Positions 44,282-52,269 of a stretch of DNA of 64,000 bases are shown here, one piece after another. The position numbers and the translations under genes were made by a program. The stretch's first letter is position 1. Each line of letters starts with the position of its first letter. The notes beneath the pieces are model-generated. The model saw only the letters and a list, made by a program, of their open reading frames with translations. It searched no databases and was not told the origin of the DNA. Source of the stretch: Lentisphaeraceae bacterium (lineage in GTDB: Bacteria; Verrucomicrobiota; Kiritimatiellia; RFP12; DVOR01); NCBI GenBank assembly GCA_004555175.1, contig SFJE01000003.1, forward strand, positions 1 through 64,000. Direction: 5' to 3'.

Positions 44282-44290
44282 ATTATAGCA
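44282..44290 (-). promoter_or_regulatory. Extended -10 promoter next to the CDF start codon
   Basis: Minus-strand TGCTATAAT with a perfect hexamer at 44287-44282. Only 9 bases separate it from ATG 44272 and no ribosome site fits between, so the leader is at most a few bases. Confidence 0.6.
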
Positions 44291-44335
44291 CACCCACCCT
44301 GCACTATGCTATATCGTGCGCATGGTGCTCATTGT

Positions 44336-44574
44336 CATACTCCTTTCACATTAGACAGTTTCAACCGTTCAAGCACCGCCATCATATCCCACTTCCGCGC
44401 TGGGTTAACTCGCTTCCCGAGCGACTTGAATGAATAAGGCCCCGTCTTGTTGCAAATAAGACGGGGCCTTGTTGCGAATAAGACGGGGCCTTATTACCAA
44501 TAAGACGGGGCCTTATTAGTTGCGCTCCGCCGAGCGGTTAGTTCTCTCCGCGCCGCGTGATAATCCGCGCCGCC
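44336..44574. repeat. 239-bp dispersed repeat X, copy 1, with 22-bp-period array 3
   Basis: Aligns without gaps to 61340-61578 with about 17 mismatches (hand count). Inside, four 22-base units begin at 44433, 44455, 44477 and 44499. The first is inverted relative to the rest, so aaggccccgtctt and aagacggggcctt form a 13-bp hairpin. The left end, read on the minus strand, is a ribosome-site-plus-ATG (aaaggagtatg). The repeat fills most of the gap between the divergent CDF and aroKB genes; nothing else is coded there. Confidence 0.9.
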
Positions 44575-44617
44575 GAGGCACTCTAAGCACGGTCAGCGCA
44601 CAGGGTACGCGGGGGTT

Positions 44618-44626
44618 TGCTACAAT
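44618..44626 (+). promoter_or_regulatory. Extended -10 promoter of aroKB
   Basis: TGCTACAAT, hexamer 44621-44626, 29 bases before the ATG at 44656. An aaggag lies at 44637-44642. Confidence 0.6.
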
Positions 44627-44655
44627 TTGGGCGAAGAAGGAGCTTGAAAGACGGT

Positions 44656-46239
44656 ATGCAGTACGCCTCGGAGACATTCTTTTTGTATGGTCCGCCAGCG
44701 ACAGGGAAGTCCACCTGTGCAAAAAATCTGGCGGCGGCGTTGGGAAAGCGCGCAGTGGATTTGGATTCACTGATCGAAGCGCGCGTGGGAATGAGTATTC
44801 CAGCTTATGTGGCGCAGGCTGGGCGCGAGGCCTTTCGCGATGCCGAGACGGCCACCCTAGAGGCTCTCTGCGCCGAGGCGCCGAACGCAGTGGTCGCGCT
44901 GGGGGGCGGGGCGTTACTGCGCGCGCAAAATCGTGCAATGGTCGAAGCCTGTGGACCGGTGGTCTGCATCCAAACCCCGCCGGCGGAGTTGGCGCGTCGG
45001 GTCGAGCGTAAGGCGGGGAGTCGGCCCTTCTCAGCGGATGCCGCGGCATTACTCAAAACGCTTGAAGAGCGCAAGGAGCACTACGCCTCCTTTCGGCTAC
45101 AGGTGGCGGTCGATGGCATCGCCCCGCCGCAAGAGGTGTGGCCGCGCGTGCTGGCGGCCTTTGGGATCTATCTGGTTTCGGGGATGGGCGCGCCCTATAC
45201 AGTGCGCGTGGCGCCGGGGGCAATTGAGTTGCTGGGCGGGGTGATTGCGCGGCTGGAGCCGCGGCCACGCCATCTGCTCTTGGTGGGCGATAGCAACACC
45301 CTGCCGCTCTATCGCGCGCGCGTGGAGGCGGCCTTGGGCGAAGCAGTGGCCTGCCACGAGATTCCTGCCGGCGAAGAGCATAAAACCTTAGCGACGGTGG
45401 AGGGCATCTGGGGCGCAATGTTGCGCGCGGGGATTGAGCGCGGCGACTTGGTCCTGGCCTTGGGCGGCGGCGTGGTGGGTGACCTCACGGGCTTTGCTGC
45501 GGCCACCTGGTTGCGCGGGGTGCGCTGGCTGAATATGCCCACGAGCCTGCTGGCAATGGTCGATGCCGGCGTGGGGGGCAAGACGGGGGCGGACCTAAAG
45601 GCCGGGAAAAACTTGATTGGTGCCTTCCATCCACCGTGCGCGGTGCTCTCGGATACCAACGTGCTCTCCACGCTGCCCGAGCGCGAGCTGCGATGCGGTT
45701 TGGCCGAAACTTATAAGCACGCGATGATTGGCGACCCGGGCTTGGCCGAGCTGCTCGCGCGCTTTGACCAGGCGCGCGGCTCGGTGGACTACCTGACCGA
45801 GCTCGTGGTGCGCTCGGTGGGGGTCAAGGTGCGGACCATTCTGGCCGATCCCTTTGAGCGGACCGGTCTGCGCGCGGCGTTGAACTTGGGTCACACCGTT
45901 GGCCACGCGGTTGAGGCGGCCAGCGGCTTTGCCGTGGCACACGGCGAGGCGGTGGCCATCGGGACGGTGGCGGCCGCGCGGTTGGCCGAGGGGATGGACT
46001 TGGCGCGCGAGGCAGGGCTCTCGGCGCGGGTCAAGGCCGGGCTTGAGGCGCTGGGGTTGCCCACGGAGATCCCCGCCGGCTACGATGCCGCCACGCTCAA
46101 GGATTACCTTTCCCACGATAAGAAGAAGGCCGCGGGCGTGGTTCGGTTTGCCCTGCCTGTGGCCTTTGGCGAAGTGCGGACCGGCTGCACGGTGCGCGAG
46201 GAGGTGCTTGATGAAGTTCTTGCAGGACAACGGCTTTGA
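44656..46239 (+). CDS. aroKB: Bifunctional shikimate kinase / 3-dehydroquinate synthase (AroK-AroB fusion)
   Basis: 527 residues covering two shikimate-pathway steps. Residues 1-160 are shikimate kinase: Walker A 'LYGPPATGKST' (10-20), 'DLDSLIEARVGMSI', 'ALGGGALL', and lid 'KAGSRPFSADAA'. Residues ~165-527 are 3-dehydroquinate synthase: 'GGVVGDLTGFAAATWLRGVR', 'MPTSLLAMVDAGVGGKTGAD', 'KNLIGAFHPP', 'RCGLAETYKHAMI' and 'LNLGHTVGHAVEA' (NAD and metal ligands). The fusion order K then B is seen in some bacterial lineages. The start is ATG 44656; the longer frame would begin in the promoter. The next gene begins 29 bases before this stop. Confidence 0.95.
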   Translation: MQYASETFFLYGPPATGKSTCAKNLAAALGKRAVDLDSLIEARVGMSIPAYVAQAGREAFRDAETATLEALCAEAPNAVVALGGGALLRAQNRAMVEACGPVVCIQTPPAELARRVERKAGSRPFSADAAALLKTLEERKEHYASFRLQVAVDGIAPPQEVWPRVLAAFGIYLVSGMGAPYTVRVAPGAIELLGGVIARLEPRPRHLLLVGDSNTLPLYRARVEAALGEAVACHEIPAGEEHKTLATVEGIWGAMLRAGIERGDLVLALGGGVVGDLTGFAAATWLRGVRWLNMPTSLLAMVDAGVGGKTGADLKAGKNLIGAFHPPCAVLSDTNVLSTLPERELRCGLAETYKHAMIGDPGLAELLARFDQARGSVDYLTELVVRSVGVKVRTILADPFERTGLRAALNLGHTVGHAVEAASGFAVAHGEAVAIGTVAAARLAEGMDLAREAGLSARVKAGLEALGLPTEIPAGYDAATLKDYLSHDKKKAAGVVRFALPVAFGEVRTGCTVREEVLDEVLAGQRL

Positions 46240-47464
46240 TGCCCAAGTGGGCAACGCCGAGGAGATTCTCCAGGCCTTTCGTGCCGAGATGGCGCGCGGG
46301 CTCTTGGGCGAAGGAAAGTTACCGATGCTGCCAGCCGGCTTCACGCTGAGTGAGCAAATGCCGCGCAATTGCGAGATGCCAGCCTTTGATGTGGGCGGCA
46401 CAAACACACGCTCAGCCCGCGTCCACTTCGATGAACACGGCGTGCCGGTGGTCGGACCGCAACTCAAGGGCTTTATGCCCGGCTCGCGTGGGCCGGTCAG
46501 TCACGAGGAGTTCTACCGCCTACTCTGCGATGTGCTCGCGCCGAACCTCCGCACCGGCGAGCGCTTCGGCTTCTGCTTCTCCTACCCCGTCACCGCCGAA
46601 GGCGTGCTGCTCTATTGGACCAAACACATTCAAGCCTCCTCCATCGTTGGCACCAATGTGGCCCAGGGCCTCTGCGCGGCCCTCACCGCCAGCGGTATCG
46701 GTCAAACCCGCCCCGTGGTGCTTAACGACACGGTTGCAGCCCTCTTGGCCGCCTATGCCCACCACGCCGAAGAGCAGCGCGCAGCCTATGTGGGCTTCAT
46801 CCTCGGCACCGGCACCAACACCGCTTACGCCGAAGCCGCCGGGCGCATCCTCAAGGCCCCGGGCCTCCCCGCCGGCACCTTCATGCCCATCAACTGTGAA
46901 TCGGGCAATTTCGCCGACTTCCCCCGCTCGCGCTTCGATGAACGCCACGAGGCCTCCTCCGGCAATGGCAAGGCCCTCTGGGAGCGCTGCATCTCCGGCG
47001 TGCACCTAGGCGACCTGGGCACCGAAATCCTCCGCACCGCCGCCGAAGCCGGGCTCTTCTCCGCCGGGCTACGCGATGACGTCCTCTCGCGCTCGCTCTC
47101 CAACATTGAGCTCGACGACTTCTGTGCCGGCCGCCGGCCCGATCTCTTCGCCTGTTCGGCCAATGAAGCCCAGATTATCCGCTCGCTCCTCTGCCCAATG
47201 TACGAGCGCGCTGCCCGCTTCGCCGCCATCAACATCGCAGCCGCCGCCCTCCAATCCGCAGAGGCCCGCGGCTGCCACGCCGGCCTCTGCCGCATCAATG
47301 CCGATGGCTCCACCTTCTGGAAGACCGCCTGCGTCCCCTTCCGAGAGATCGTTGAACAACAACTCGACGCCCTCCTTCGCCCCCGCGGCTTCTCCTTCGA
47401 AATCGTCCGTATCGACGATGCCCCCCTCCTCGGCGCCGCCATCGCAGCAGCCTCCCAGGCCTAA
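46211..47464 (+). CDS. Hexokinase, eukaryote-type family
   Basis: 417 residues from ATG 46211, overlapping the end of aroKB in another frame. Actin-like ATPase fold with phosphate 1 'FDVGGTNTRSARV' (about 61-73). The sugar-binding segment is 'FCFSYPVTAEGVLLYWTKHI' (SxPV then W-TK as in hexokinases), with catalytic Asp in 'VVLNDTVAALLAAY' and phosphate 2 'FILGTGTNTAY', then 'NCESGNF'. The pattern fits Hexokinase_1/2 (as in yeast and Bacteroides) rather than ROK or bacterial glucokinase. It phosphorylates hexoses with ATP. Translational coupling to a shikimate enzyme is odd and probably incidental. Confidence 0.87.
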   Translation: MKFLQDNGFDAQVGNAEEILQAFRAEMARGLLGEGKLPMLPAGFTLSEQMPRNCEMPAFDVGGTNTRSARVHFDEHGVPVVGPQLKGFMPGSRGPVSHEEFYRLLCDVLAPNLRTGERFGFCFSYPVTAEGVLLYWTKHIQASSIVGTNVAQGLCAALTASGIGQTRPVVLNDTVAALLAAYAHHAEEQRAAYVGFILGTGTNTAYAEAAGRILKAPGLPAGTFMPINCESGNFADFPRSRFDERHEASSGNGKALWERCISGVHLGDLGTEILRTAAEAGLFSAGLRDDVLSRSLSNIELDDFCAGRRPDLFACSANEAQIIRSLLCPMYERAARFAAINIAAAALQSAEARGCHAGLCRINADGSTFWKTACVPFREIVEQQLDALLRPRGFSFEIVRIDDAPLLGAAIAAASQA

Positions 47465-47531
47465 CGCGTCCTCCCCTCCCCCCAAAAAAGCCCCGCGAGC
47501 GCCCCGTCTTCAGCCGCGAAGCGGTAACCGC

Positions 47532-47561
47532 TTGCGCCGAGAGCGTGTTGCGTGCTATAGT
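47532..47561 (+). promoter_or_regulatory. Promoter of the ferredoxin gene
   Basis: TTGCGC at 47532-47537, an 18-base spacer, and TATAGT at 47556-47561 with TGC before it. It lies about 50 bases before the ATG. Confidence 0.65.
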
Positions 47562-47613
47562 ATAGGCATTGCTTGGGGCAAGTCCGCCTTGGGCATCAAT
47601 GGAGAGAGAAACC

Positions 47614-47784
47614 ATGGCTTACAAAATCACTGAGAAGTGTGTTGCTTGCGGGACCTGCGCCGGGGAATGCCCGGTCGAGGCGATTTCCGCCGGCGATCCC
47701 ATCTACACGATCGATCCCGAGAAGTGCGTCAGCTGCGGCACTTGCGCCGGCGCCTGCCCGATGGAAGCGATCGTCGCGGAGTAA
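47614..47784 (+). CDS. 2[4Fe-4S] ferredoxin
   Basis: 56 residues. Two clusters are ligated by 'CVACGTCAGECP' (residues 9-20) and 'CVSCGTCAGACP' (about 38-49), each CxxCxxCxxxCP, the classical clostridial-type arrangement. It is a soluble low-potential electron carrier, which supports an anaerobic lifestyle. A GAGAG ribosome site precedes the ATG. It is monocistronic between its own promoter and terminator. Confidence 0.96.
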   Translation: MAYKITEKCVACGTCAGECPVEAISAGDPIYTIDPEKCVSCGTCAGACPMEAIVAE

Positions 47785-47804
47785 CACCTGCGTACGTCCG
47801 TGGA

Positions 47805-47848
47805 TGGAGGTTTGGATGCCCGTTGGGCCCAAGCCTCCATTTTTATTT
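47805..47848 (+). terminator. Terminator of the ferredoxin gene
   Basis: tggaggtttgg (47805-47815) pairs with ccaagcctcca (47829-47839) with one G-U pair, followed by tttttattt. Confidence 0.85.
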
Positions 47849-47852
47849 AAGC

Positions 47853-48009
47853 AGACAGCCCGCGTTCCGCGACGGGCAGATGTTTCCTCCCAATTATGTG
47901 CTTCTCACGGCTCAGACGGGCCTTCCACCTTAAGCGCCAGCACGATGGCATAGCTCCTTCGCTAACGCTACGGACTTGTCAGCTGTCGGCTGTCAGCTGT
48001 TGGCTATCA
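47853..48009. repeat. Heptad-arm element J; inner block shared with element I
   Basis: Inverted core cgcgttccgcgacgg at 47861-47875; heptads ctgtcgg, ctgtcag and ctgttgg at 47983-48003. The inner block around 47906-47978 is the reverse complement of 53878-53950 with few differences (both contain gtagcgttagcgaaggagc and gtggaaggcccgtctgagcc). Confidence 0.85.
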
Positions 48010-48020
48010 TCTCCTCCCCT

Positions 48021-50213
48021 ATGGACTGCCAGACGATCTTCTACCTGACTGATGCGCCGGAGGCGACGCGTGAGGTGTTGCAGGATTTGGAGTATGGGCT
48101 TTCGGATGCCTTTCAGGCCTTTTGCCGGGAGCACTTTACCTTCGAGGATCCGCTCGACTACCCAGAGTTGCGGCTGATTGCCGTGCGCACGCCCGCGGAG
48201 TTGGATGCCGCGCTCTTCCACGCGCCCGATGAGCGGCACTTTCTCTCGGCCGAAGGGGCGGGGTGCTGTCTCTTTTTGCTGGATGACGAGCTGGGCGGCC
48301 GGCCGGTCTTTGACTATCAGCTCGATGGCTTGCCACTGCCGAAGTGGTTCCTGACATACTTTCCGGCCATTCCCAAGGTGCTGGTGACGCGGCCCGGGCA
48401 CGCGAAGCTGCACTTGCCTTCACGGCGGTGGGCGCAGAAGCCCTTCTCGGTGCTGACGAACCCGAAGGCGAATCGCGAGCGGCTGGACCATCTCTTTGCC
48501 TCCTTTTGGCTGCCGCGCTTCTGGGACGCGCTTCGGCAGTATGTGCGCCGGCGCGCGGGGACGAGTTGGCACACCCCCGGCCACAACAACGGCAACGCCT
48601 TCGAGCGCTCGCCCTTCCTGCACGGCTTTCACGACGCCTTCTCTTCGATGATCTTCCGCTCGGATCTCTCGGTGTCGGTGGAGTCTCTGGGCGACCTCTC
48701 CGACCCGGAGGGCCACACGCCGCTCTCCGAGTCGCAGCGGCTCACTTCGGAGATCTTCGGTACGGCGCAGAGCTGCTACGTCACCAACGGCACGAGCACC
48801 TCCAACAAGGCGATGTTGATGACGCTCCTGCGCCCGGGCGAAGTGGTGCTGCTCGACCGCAACTGCCACAAGTCGGTCCACCATGCGGTGGTGATGGCCG
48901 GGGCGGTGCCGCGGTATTTGCCGGCGCACTACAACGAGCGGCTGGGGGTGTGGGGGCCGATTGCGCTGGCGGATTTGCGCGCGGAGTTGGCTGCGGCGGC
49001 AGCGTTACCCGAGGCGCAGAAGCCCAAGATGCTCGTCATCACCACCTGCACCTATGAGGGCATTCTCTATCCGGTCTGGGAGATTGGCCGCTTGTGCGAG
49101 GAGGCCGGACTCCTCTTCTATGCCGACGAAGCCTGGGCGCCCTACCTGACCTTCCACCCCTACTACACGCGCACGCTCGAGGACGGCCGCCAGGTGCGCT
49201 TCAACGCGGTCTCGGAGGTGGGCGGGGCGCACTTTGCCGTGCAGTCCACCCACAAGGCGCTTTCGGCCTTCTCGCAGGCCTCGATGATCCACGTCTCCAA
49301 TCGCTTCAAGGCGCTCTTGGAGAGCGACGCGGGCAAGCCCTTCCGTTGGCTGCGCCGCCGCTTCCACCTCCACGGTCACGGTTCCTACGAAAAGTTCTCG
49401 CACGACCTCCACGAGGTTCTGCGCTACTGGCACTCCACTTCGCCCCACTATCCCACCCTCGCCACGCTCGATATGGCCGGCATTCAGATGCGCCTCGAGG
49501 GGCTGGCCCTCATCGAGCAGCGCCTGCACTGGGTGGCCGCCTTCCAAAAGCGCGTCTCGGACCTGGTGGGCCGCCCCATTCACGAGTGTTTCGCCGGCGT
49601 GCGCGCCATTGCGGGCGACGACCCGAGCTGGAAGCGCGAGGGCTACTTCCACGACCCGCTCAAGATGGTCCTCTGCTTCCGAACCGCGCGCGACTGCGAG
49701 GCCTTCCGCAAGCTCCTCCACCAGAGCCACATTCAGTGGGAGAAGGCCTCGCCCGTCACCATCCTCTTCCTCGTGACCGTCGGGACCGTGCGCGAGCACT
49801 TTGAGTACCTCTTCCGCTGCATTCGCCAGATGCAGAGCGCCATCGGCCTGAGCGAGGAGGCGCCGGACCCCGCGCAGCACCTGCGCCAGGCCATCGCCGG
49901 CCAGCCGGTCGTCCTCCCGCGCGATGCCGCGCTCTGCGATGGCGAGCTGCTGCCGTTGGAATCCTGCGAGGGGCGCATCTGCTCGCAGTTGCTGGTCCCC
50001 TATCCGCCCGGCATCCCCGTCTTTATCCCCGGATTGCGCATCACCCGGCCAATGATTGACCTCATCTTGGAGGTTATCCGCCGCGAGGGCCCCGATGCCG
50101 TTCACGGCCTCTTCATCCGCGGCAAGAAGCCCTTCGTCGAAGTGCTGAACCGGGATGAGGAGGCGCGCGTGACCCGCTGCGCGGGCGACAGCTTTCCAAA
50201 GGAGAACCCATGA
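48021..50213 (+). CDS. Orn/Lys/Arg decarboxylase, fold type I
   Basis: A 730-residue PLP-dependent basic amino-acid decarboxylase of the CadA/SpeC/AdiA class. An N-terminal response-regulator-like wing covers 1-130. The PLP domain has 'SWHTPGHNNGNAFERSPF', 'CYVTNGTSTSNKAML', 'LLDRNCHKSVHHAV', 'YADEAWAPYLTFH' and the PLP-lysine 'VQSTHKALSAFSQASMIH' (Lys near 411). The C-terminal domain has 'QLLVPYPPGIPVFIPG'. It would make a polyamine (agmatine, cadaverine or putrescine) and consume protons; which substrate is not readable. TATCAT at 48005-48010 ends 10 bases before ATG 48021, so a near-leaderless mRNA is likely. It overlaps the next gene by ATGA. Confidence 0.92.
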   Translation: MDCQTIFYLTDAPEATREVLQDLEYGLSDAFQAFCREHFTFEDPLDYPELRLIAVRTPAELDAALFHAPDERHFLSAEGAGCCLFLLDDELGGRPVFDYQLDGLPLPKWFLTYFPAIPKVLVTRPGHAKLHLPSRRWAQKPFSVLTNPKANRERLDHLFASFWLPRFWDALRQYVRRRAGTSWHTPGHNNGNAFERSPFLHGFHDAFSSMIFRSDLSVSVESLGDLSDPEGHTPLSESQRLTSEIFGTAQSCYVTNGTSTSNKAMLMTLLRPGEVVLLDRNCHKSVHHAVVMAGAVPRYLPAHYNERLGVWGPIALADLRAELAAAAALPEAQKPKMLVITTCTYEGILYPVWEIGRLCEEAGLLFYADEAWAPYLTFHPYYTRTLEDGRQVRFNAVSEVGGAHFAVQSTHKALSAFSQASMIHVSNRFKALLESDAGKPFRWLRRRFHLHGHGSYEKFSHDLHEVLRYWHSTSPHYPTLATLDMAGIQMRLEGLALIEQRLHWVAAFQKRVSDLVGRPIHECFAGVRAIAGDDPSWKREGYFHDPLKMVLCFRTARDCEAFRKLLHQSHIQWEKASPVTILFLVTVGTVREHFEYLFRCIRQMQSAIGLSEEAPDPAQHLRQAIAGQPVVLPRDAALCDGELLPLESCEGRICSQLLVPYPPGIPVFIPGLRITRPMIDLILEVIRREGPDAVHGLFIRGKKPFVEVLNRDEEARVTRCAGDSFPKENP

Positions 50214-50914
50214 CCTCAACTTCTGCCCCAGGCTCCACCCCCCTCTCCACCACGCTCAACCGCGAATACGCCCTGCGGCTGCTCGGCGTGGCCGTGCTCT
50301 TCATCGGCCTGAGCGGCTGGTTCCTCTATGATGGTGCGCGCGGCTACCCCGCCGAAAATGCCGCCGTCGCCCCCATCGCCGCCGAGCTCGCCCAGCAGCC
50401 CAAGACCCCGCGCGATTGGGTCAACACCGCCAAGACCGGCACCGTACCGCTCATCGATGCCTTCCAGGCGCGCGGCGTCAAGGCCCCCGGCAAGTTCGTC
50501 GACGGCTTCACCTCCTGGGTCCGCGCCGACGACCCGAAGGCCGACGACCCGAAGGCCGCCGCCGCCCTCCTCGCCCAGCCGGTCCATAGCGAGGACGACA
50601 TCCGCACGCAGTTCATCTCCGCCGGGATTGGCCTCCTGGCCGCGGCCGGGCTTCTGGCGCTGCTGGCGCTACGTTGGGCCACGACCCTGCGGCTGGAGGG
50701 CGAAACCCTGGTTCAGCGGGTGGCCGGGCGCGAGCGCCGTTTCGCCTTGGCCGACCTGCACGCGCTCGATGACCGCGAGTGGGCCAAGCGCGGCATCGCC
50801 CGTGCCCGCTTCGCTGCCGGCACCGTCACACTCGATGCCTGGCACCACGCCGGCATCCGCGAAATCCACGCCCGCTTGGTCGAACTCCCCACTGCCGCCG
50901 GAGGTCAGCAATGA
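50210..50914 (+). CDS. Hypothetical membrane protein, 234 residues
   Basis: Not recognised. Two membrane helices, about 24-42 ('LLGVAVLFIGLSGWFLYD') and 141-160 ('AGIGLLAAAGLLALLALRWA'). A polar loop between them contains an internal duplication (ADDPKADDPKA), and a C-terminal domain follows ('LRLEGETLVQRVAGRERRFA') that resembles a small PH-like or YcxB-type module. AAAGGAG precedes the ATG. It is coupled to both neighbours by 4-base ATGA overlaps, so the three genes form one operon. Confidence 0.75.
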   Translation: MTSTSAPGSTPLSTTLNREYALRLLGVAVLFIGLSGWFLYDGARGYPAENAAVAPIAAELAQQPKTPRDWVNTAKTGTVPLIDAFQARGVKAPGKFVDGFTSWVRADDPKADDPKAAAALLAQPVHSEDDIRTQFISAGIGLLAAAGLLALLALRWATTLRLEGETLVQRVAGRERRFALADLHALDDREWAKRGIARARFAAGTVTLDAWHHAGIREIHARLVELPTAAGGQQ

Positions 50915-52113
50915 AGCCTTCCACCCTGCCGCCCGAACTCTGCGAGGAGATCCGCACGCGCGTCTTCGCCCCGGGCTTTATCCGTCTGACCCAGTCGCTC
51001 GTGCGCGAGGGCAAGTCCTTCCGTATTTCCCTGCGCCCGGTGCGCCTGAAGGGCGAAACCTTTCTCCAGGCCGAGATGGTCGATGACGGCCGCACCCAGG
51101 TTCGCAACCTCACCGAGGCCGCCGCCCGCAAGGGGCTCGACGAAATCCTCGCCCAGAGCGGCAAGCGCGACCTGCACCTCGTCTCCCGCGAGGGCGACCT
51201 CCATATCCGCGTTACCAAGAAGGAGCGCGCGCTCGTCGCCCGCGGCAAGGCCAAGACCGCCCCCGAGGCACCCGAAGCCGCCCCCGAGCCCGAGGCGAAC
51301 CACGACCGTATCAAGAAGCAGCCACTGAATAGCTTTGACTCGGCCGCGCTCCTGCGCGTGTTGGGTCTGGCCGATGAGCGTGGCGCCCTCAAGCCCTCGA
51401 TGCGCGGAAAGTACGACCAGGTCAACGCCTTGCTGCGCGCCGTCGAGCCCCTGTTGCCCCCCGAAGCGCCCGCGCGCTTCACCATTGTCGATTGCGGTTG
51501 CAGCAAGGCCTACCTCACCCTCGCCCTCCACGCCTACCTCACCCAGGGCAAGGGCTGGCCGTGCGTCAGCACCCTGGGCATCGACCGCAATGCCGGCGTC
51601 ATTGCCTCCGCCCAGAAGATGGCCACCACCCTCGGCCTGGCCCAGGAGGTTGAGTTCCGCGCCTGTGCCATTGCCGAGGCCGACTTCCCTGAGGCCCCCA
51701 ACCTAGTGATGAGCTTACACGCCTGCGACACGGCTACCGACGACGCCCTCATCGCCGCCGTTCGCGCCAAGGCCCAGAGCCTCCTCTGCGTTCCCTGCTG
51801 CCAGCACGAGCTCCACCACGCCCTCGACAATGGCGGCGGAGCCATGCGCGCGCTCCTGCGCCACGGCATCCTCCGCGAGCGCCTGGCCGACCTGCTCACC
51901 GACACCTTCCGCGCCCAGGTCCTGCGCATCTGCGGCTACCGCGCCCGCGTGATGGAGTTTGTCTCGCAAGAGGCCACCGGGCGCAACATCCTCATCCGCG
52001 CCGAGCGCGGCCTGCGCCCGGGCCTAGGCGAGGCCGAAGCCGAATACCGCGCCCTATGCGACCTTTGGCAGGTGGAGCCGTATATTGGGCGAGCATTACT
52101 CGCGAGCGAGTAA
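50911..52113 (+). CDS. SAM-dependent methyltransferase (Methyltransf_32-like)
   Basis: 400 residues from ATG 50911, coupled to the gene before it. An N-terminal domain of unknown type (1-130) precedes a class I methyltransferase: motif I 'TIVDCGCSKAYLTLALHAYL' (about 192-211), 'LGIDRNAGVIASAQ', 'VMSLHACDTATDDAL', and 'LLCVPCCQHELHHAL'. The last segment is typical of the Methyltransf_32/GSTCD group. These act on nucleic acid or protein; the target is unknown. The C-terminus (YIGRALLASE) and stop codon are encoded within a perfect 21-bp hairpin. Confidence 0.82.
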   Translation: MKPSTLPPELCEEIRTRVFAPGFIRLTQSLVREGKSFRISLRPVRLKGETFLQAEMVDDGRTQVRNLTEAAARKGLDEILAQSGKRDLHLVSREGDLHIRVTKKERALVARGKAKTAPEAPEAAPEPEANHDRIKKQPLNSFDSAALLRVLGLADERGALKPSMRGKYDQVNALLRAVEPLLPPEAPARFTIVDCGCSKAYLTLALHAYLTQGKGWPCVSTLGIDRNAGVIASAQKMATTLGLAQEVEFRACAIAEADFPEAPNLVMSLHACDTATDDALIAAVRAKAQSLLCVPCCQHELHHALDNGGGAMRALLRHGILRERLADLLTDTFRAQVLRICGYRARVMEFVSQEATGRNILIRAERGLRPGLGEAEAEYRALCDLWQVEPYIGRALLASE

Positions 52114-52126
52114 TGCTCGCCCAATA
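52083..52126. terminator. Perfect 21-bp hairpin spanning the stop codon
   Basis: 52083-52103 is the exact inverse of 52106-52126, with a 2-base loop. The stop TAA (52111-52113) lies in the right arm. It lacks a U-run, so it may slow ribosomes or protect the 3' end rather than terminate by itself. Confidence 0.7.
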
Positions 52127-52250
52127 GCTGTTAGCTGTTAGCGGCTAGCTGTTAGCGCGCGTTCCGCGACGGATAGGCTGGAGGCGGCCCCTCACACGCC
52201 CCTTACCCGAGTTTGCCCGTCGCGGAACGCGGCTGTCCGCTGTCGGCTTG
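52125..52250. repeat. Heptad-arm element H
   Basis: Left heptads agctgtt, agcggct (52125-52157) with inverted core 52158-52172. Right core ccgtcgcggaacgcg 52217-52231 is followed by gctgtcc/gctgtcg heptads. The left and right words differ, unlike in other elements. The right arm 16-mer gctgtccgctgtcggc has its exact inverse at 53851-53866, beyond the helicase gene. Confidence 0.85.
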
Positions 52251-52269
52251 AAGCGGCGCTAGCCGCTTC

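Noticed and set aside
44433..44518. CRISPR-like array
   Set aside because: The 22-base units are contiguous, with no unique spacers, and no cas genes are nearby.
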